Source: Melastoma dodecandrum
Lineage: Eukaryota > Streptophyta > Magnoliopsida > Myrtales > Melastomataceae
NCBI GenBank assembly: GCA_029817715.1
Contig: JARUPY010000533.1
Coordinates: forward strand, 2,810,001-2,874,000
Direction: 5' to 3'
DNA length: 64,000 nucleotides
Shown: positions 58,970-64,000 of the stretch, piece after piece
Layout of the letters: the number at the start of each line of letters is the position of its first letter
Numbering within the stretch: the first letter of the stretch is position 1
Translations under genes and position numbers: made by a program
The notes under the pieces: generated by a model
Told to the model about the DNA's origin: nothing
Database searches by the model: none
What the model saw: only the letters and a program-made list of their open reading frames with translations

Positions 58970-59105
58970 TCGACAGCATTGACGGCTGGCGTAAAAGCAG
59001 CTCCATCAATGGCTGGCGTAGAAGTAGCTCCATCGATGTTGAAGGCTGAAGCAGCGTCGAAGGCTGGAGCAGCGTCGACGATGAAGGCTGAAACAGTGTC
59101 GAAGT
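58970..59105. repeat. Short minisatellite-like block
   Basis: Two 27-base units start ggctggcgtaaaagcagctc and ggctggcgtagaagtagctc. They are followed by three units of about 18-24 bases built on gaaggctg(a/g)agcagcgtcga. No known family. Confidence 0.75.
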
Positions 59106-60863
59106 GACCTTCAAGACAAAGATCGATGCTTTAACAGGAGTTGGACGACGATATAGTTTTGATACTCGATCGACTATTTAGTTTTAGGAGAATTAGCACG
59201 TGTTAATTGTGCGTCAGTTAACGGTTATTTAGGTTAGGTCTATAAATAAGTCAGCCCTGGTCAATTGTAAGACAGACGATAATCATTCCATGACCCTAAA
59301 GGGCTGCTTGGTTGTCAACTTATCTTTTCATAATCGTTTTAAGTGTGTTGCAAGATGGCTATAAGTCTTTCTCTTTGTGCTCGGTGAATTCTGATTGTTT
59401 TTTCTTAATTGACGACCATATTCAACATTTAGTCCCCGATATATTAAGACGTGTTTCGTCCGCATACAAAACTCAAATACAAAATTTGACTTGTCCTTCG
59501 TCTAAATAATTAAGGATATAATATCATCCCGAATTAGTCATTTTCGATGAGTTGAATGGGGGCACAACCAAAATCATCATGCCCTTAAAAGCAAGGGGTG
59601 TAATAATGGAGAGTAATAAGAACAGAATCCTGTAGTGTAGTGTAGTGTGTCAAGAAAAAGAATTAAAGACAAAGGGTGACACCATTACCATCTTGAGTTG
59701 GTTGTTAGACTCAATTGTTGATTATTTAACGTCCTTACTTTAGGAAATCGCTATATTAAAATTATAAATAAAAACACGATTTTCAACCTCAACAGAGAGG
59801 CGATTTGTTTTGCCAACCTTTTTTTATATATAAAAAAAAGGAAATCAAAGATAAATTTCCGACAAACCATGTAAGCCCAACGATTGATAAAGTAAGGGTG
59901 AGTTCAAATTAAGCTGTACGTGTGACTTCGTCATTCAGCACGACTTCTTCCTTTATAAACCACTTACTATATATAAAAAAAAAATTAATACATAGACGGG
60001 ATGAATGATTGACCCACCGCACCCTCTAACCTTTTTTTTTTCCATTTTTGCAGACATTACAAAACCAAATTAAAATTAGTGAATTTTTATATTTTGAGTA
60101 AAAAAACATGGGAGGTTGGGTTCTATCCTTTGTAAACTTTATCGTATTTGTTGGGTATTTGGTATTGGACGACATTATCATGGGTTTCAAGACAATATGG
60201 GAATTTTTGGTCATCTTCTACACATTGTCAGATATGACTGGGATACACGTCATCGCTTATTGTCTGCCAATAATTCTGTACCACCACCGATCTCCTCTCT
60301 GTTATTTTTTGTCCGGGGGTGGTGTCCCGAAAAGGATATGCTCTCCCGAAATCCTCCGTTATTTCCGATATAAGACGACGGTATTAATATTGACATTGGG
60401 GATGATTAAATCAGGTCGTCGTCGGCATAGAGAGTTTTACAGGTATTTTAGGCTCGCGTAGTTAGGATCAAAGGTGGGGATGGGATGGGACGGAGGAGAC
60501 AGAGACAAAAAGTGGAGAGCGCACACGCACACCATTCGACCAATAAACATTCAGTCCGAAAATAGCAATTACTCGGGTGGTGGCTTTTGCCAATATCGAA
60601 TAGAATGCAGACACCTTCCTTAGCCGGTAATTCACTCGATATTTCATTTAAAAAAAAAGAAATTTAAATAATTATTTAAATCATACTAATGAGGGAAAGA
60701 AGGGTCACACTAGCAGAGCAACATTTATAATTAAAAAAGCCGAAATTCACGTTTAACAAAATTAAAATTAATAGCGTGTTGTTAAATTAGGACAACAACA
60801 TCCATGAAACTTTTTTACTCCCTTCCATTTTCCTAACTTTATGTCGTCCTCGGTGTGAATATT

Positions 60864-60890
60864 CACACACACACACACGCACACGCACAC
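60864..60890. repeat. CA/CG mixed dinucleotide microsatellite
   Basis: A CA run with two interrupting CG units, in intergenic DNA. Confidence 0.85.
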
Positions 60891-61899
60891 GATATCTTGA
60901 AGACGAAAGTCGGGTGAAAGTGGACAAAAAGGTACGAGGCAATTTGGCTTCTTCAACATCCAAAAAGCAGTCTCTCTCTTTTTTTATTTATTTATTACAT
61001 TTTGTAATTTGTAAGGAGGGAGGGAGGAAGGGAATATTCCTCGGGATGTTCTCTTCCTCTCCCCCACCACTTGAACCACTCATTCTCAAACATGTATTGG
61101 TGCATCCTCTCTTTTATATTTATATTTATATTTATGTATAAAGGAAAACAACATGGGTTTTGAGAGATTCAATGGATCATCGTCCCTCCTTTTTGCGCTT
61201 AAAGGTCCCCCTAAATAAAGATTTCGAAGGGTTTTGCCGCCGTCACATTTTTAAATAATAATATTATCTCATTTTGGTTCAACTTTGGGTGAATGTGAAA
61301 TTTTATGTTGTTGGTGGTGAATATTAATGGAGTCGTGAGTGTGTCTGGATTCCACGTGGGCTGCTGCTGCTGCTGCAGTGTTGGCTCCCGCCCATTTTGA
61401 CGGTTTATATCCGGTCGTGTCTTCTCCTACAGTTGTTGAATCCATGGGAGTAAGAAGGGGTCTTCTTCCAACGAACGATCGAGCGCCAAAAAGCTCAGTC
61501 TATTATTGTTTTTGCTTTTGCCTGTTTGTCTGTCAGCATTTCGGAGAATATGCCCCAAAAGGAGGAGGAGAAAGAAGGACATCCCTTTCGTTTTATGGCT
61601 GGGGGCGGTGGACGTCAAAATTCATGTTAAAACCCACCCAAAAAAGTGCATCAACTAATAATATCTCTACTTCTATCTATCTAATACGATAATTTTCTAA
61701 TTATTTACAAATTCCATGTTTTCTTTTTCCTTTGTCGATTACCATTGACAATTTCCCCATCTTCCTTCCTGCGAATTGATTTCTCATGATCCGATTATTC
61801 AATTTTGTCACATGATATATATAGTTTTTTTTTTTCATTTTTGGGAGTTAAAGAAGGTTGAAAAGTCTCTTTGAATAATTGTGGGAGATCAAAAAGTAA

Positions 61900-64000
<2,101 letters not shown>

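Noticed and set aside
60108..60461. 117-codon plus-strand frame with hydrophobic start
   Set aside because: No recognisable family, AT-rich surroundings and no splice context. Composition is typical of chance frames in this spacer.

Overview
The window is nuclear DNA of a flowering plant, most likely a eudicot. Multi-exon genes with GT-AG introns encode plant-specific families: PAT1-type GRAS, group I WRKY, WNK kinase, NPH3, IQD, fasciclin-like AGP, GDSL lipase and IBR5. AT-rich intergenic DNA with microsatellites and decayed transposons separates them. I cannot name a genus from sequence alone. There is no operon structure, CRISPR array or bacterial/viral cassette.

Layout. 1-5.5 kb: intergenic, with one LTR-like relic. 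5.6-17.8 kb: GRAS regulator (+), group I WRKY (-), WNK11-like kinase (+), NPH3/BTB protein (+). 18.1-22.4 kb: a decayed thymidine kinase fragment (-), a tRNA-Leu(CAG) (+), a DOMON-only gene (-), then a complete DOMON/cytochrome b561 gene (+). 23.8-27.0 kb: organellar threonyl-tRNA synthetase (+, 8 exons). 27-30 kb: AT-rich spacer. 30.3-34.4 kb: FLA7-type fasciclin AGP (+) convergent with a TBC Rab-GAP (-, 7 exons). 35.4-35.9 kb: a second LTR-like relic. 36.9-43.6 kb: a tandemly amplified glycine-rich protein (GRP) locus with two intact minus-strand genes, a third copy reduced to its promoter, decayed plus-strand GRP relics upstream of each promoter, and a 958-bp element with ~210-bp terminal inverted repeats. 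43.9-48.1 kb: an atypical IQD protein and the IBR5 phosphatase. 49.1-55.3 kb: a GDSL lipase, its tandem pseudogene, and an acid-lipase-type triacylglycerol lipase (-). 55.4-61.9 kb: intergenic. 62.1-64 kb: the first five exons of a PFA-DSP (SIW14-like) phosphatase, cut by the window end.

Exon models were built by hand from splice sites, reading phase and remembered family conservation, and every intact model closes in frame. The genes do not form one pathway. The region reads as ordinary euchromatin with local tandem duplication followed by decay. Its most notable structure is the GRP amplification, which appears to descend from a head-to-head GRP gene pair.
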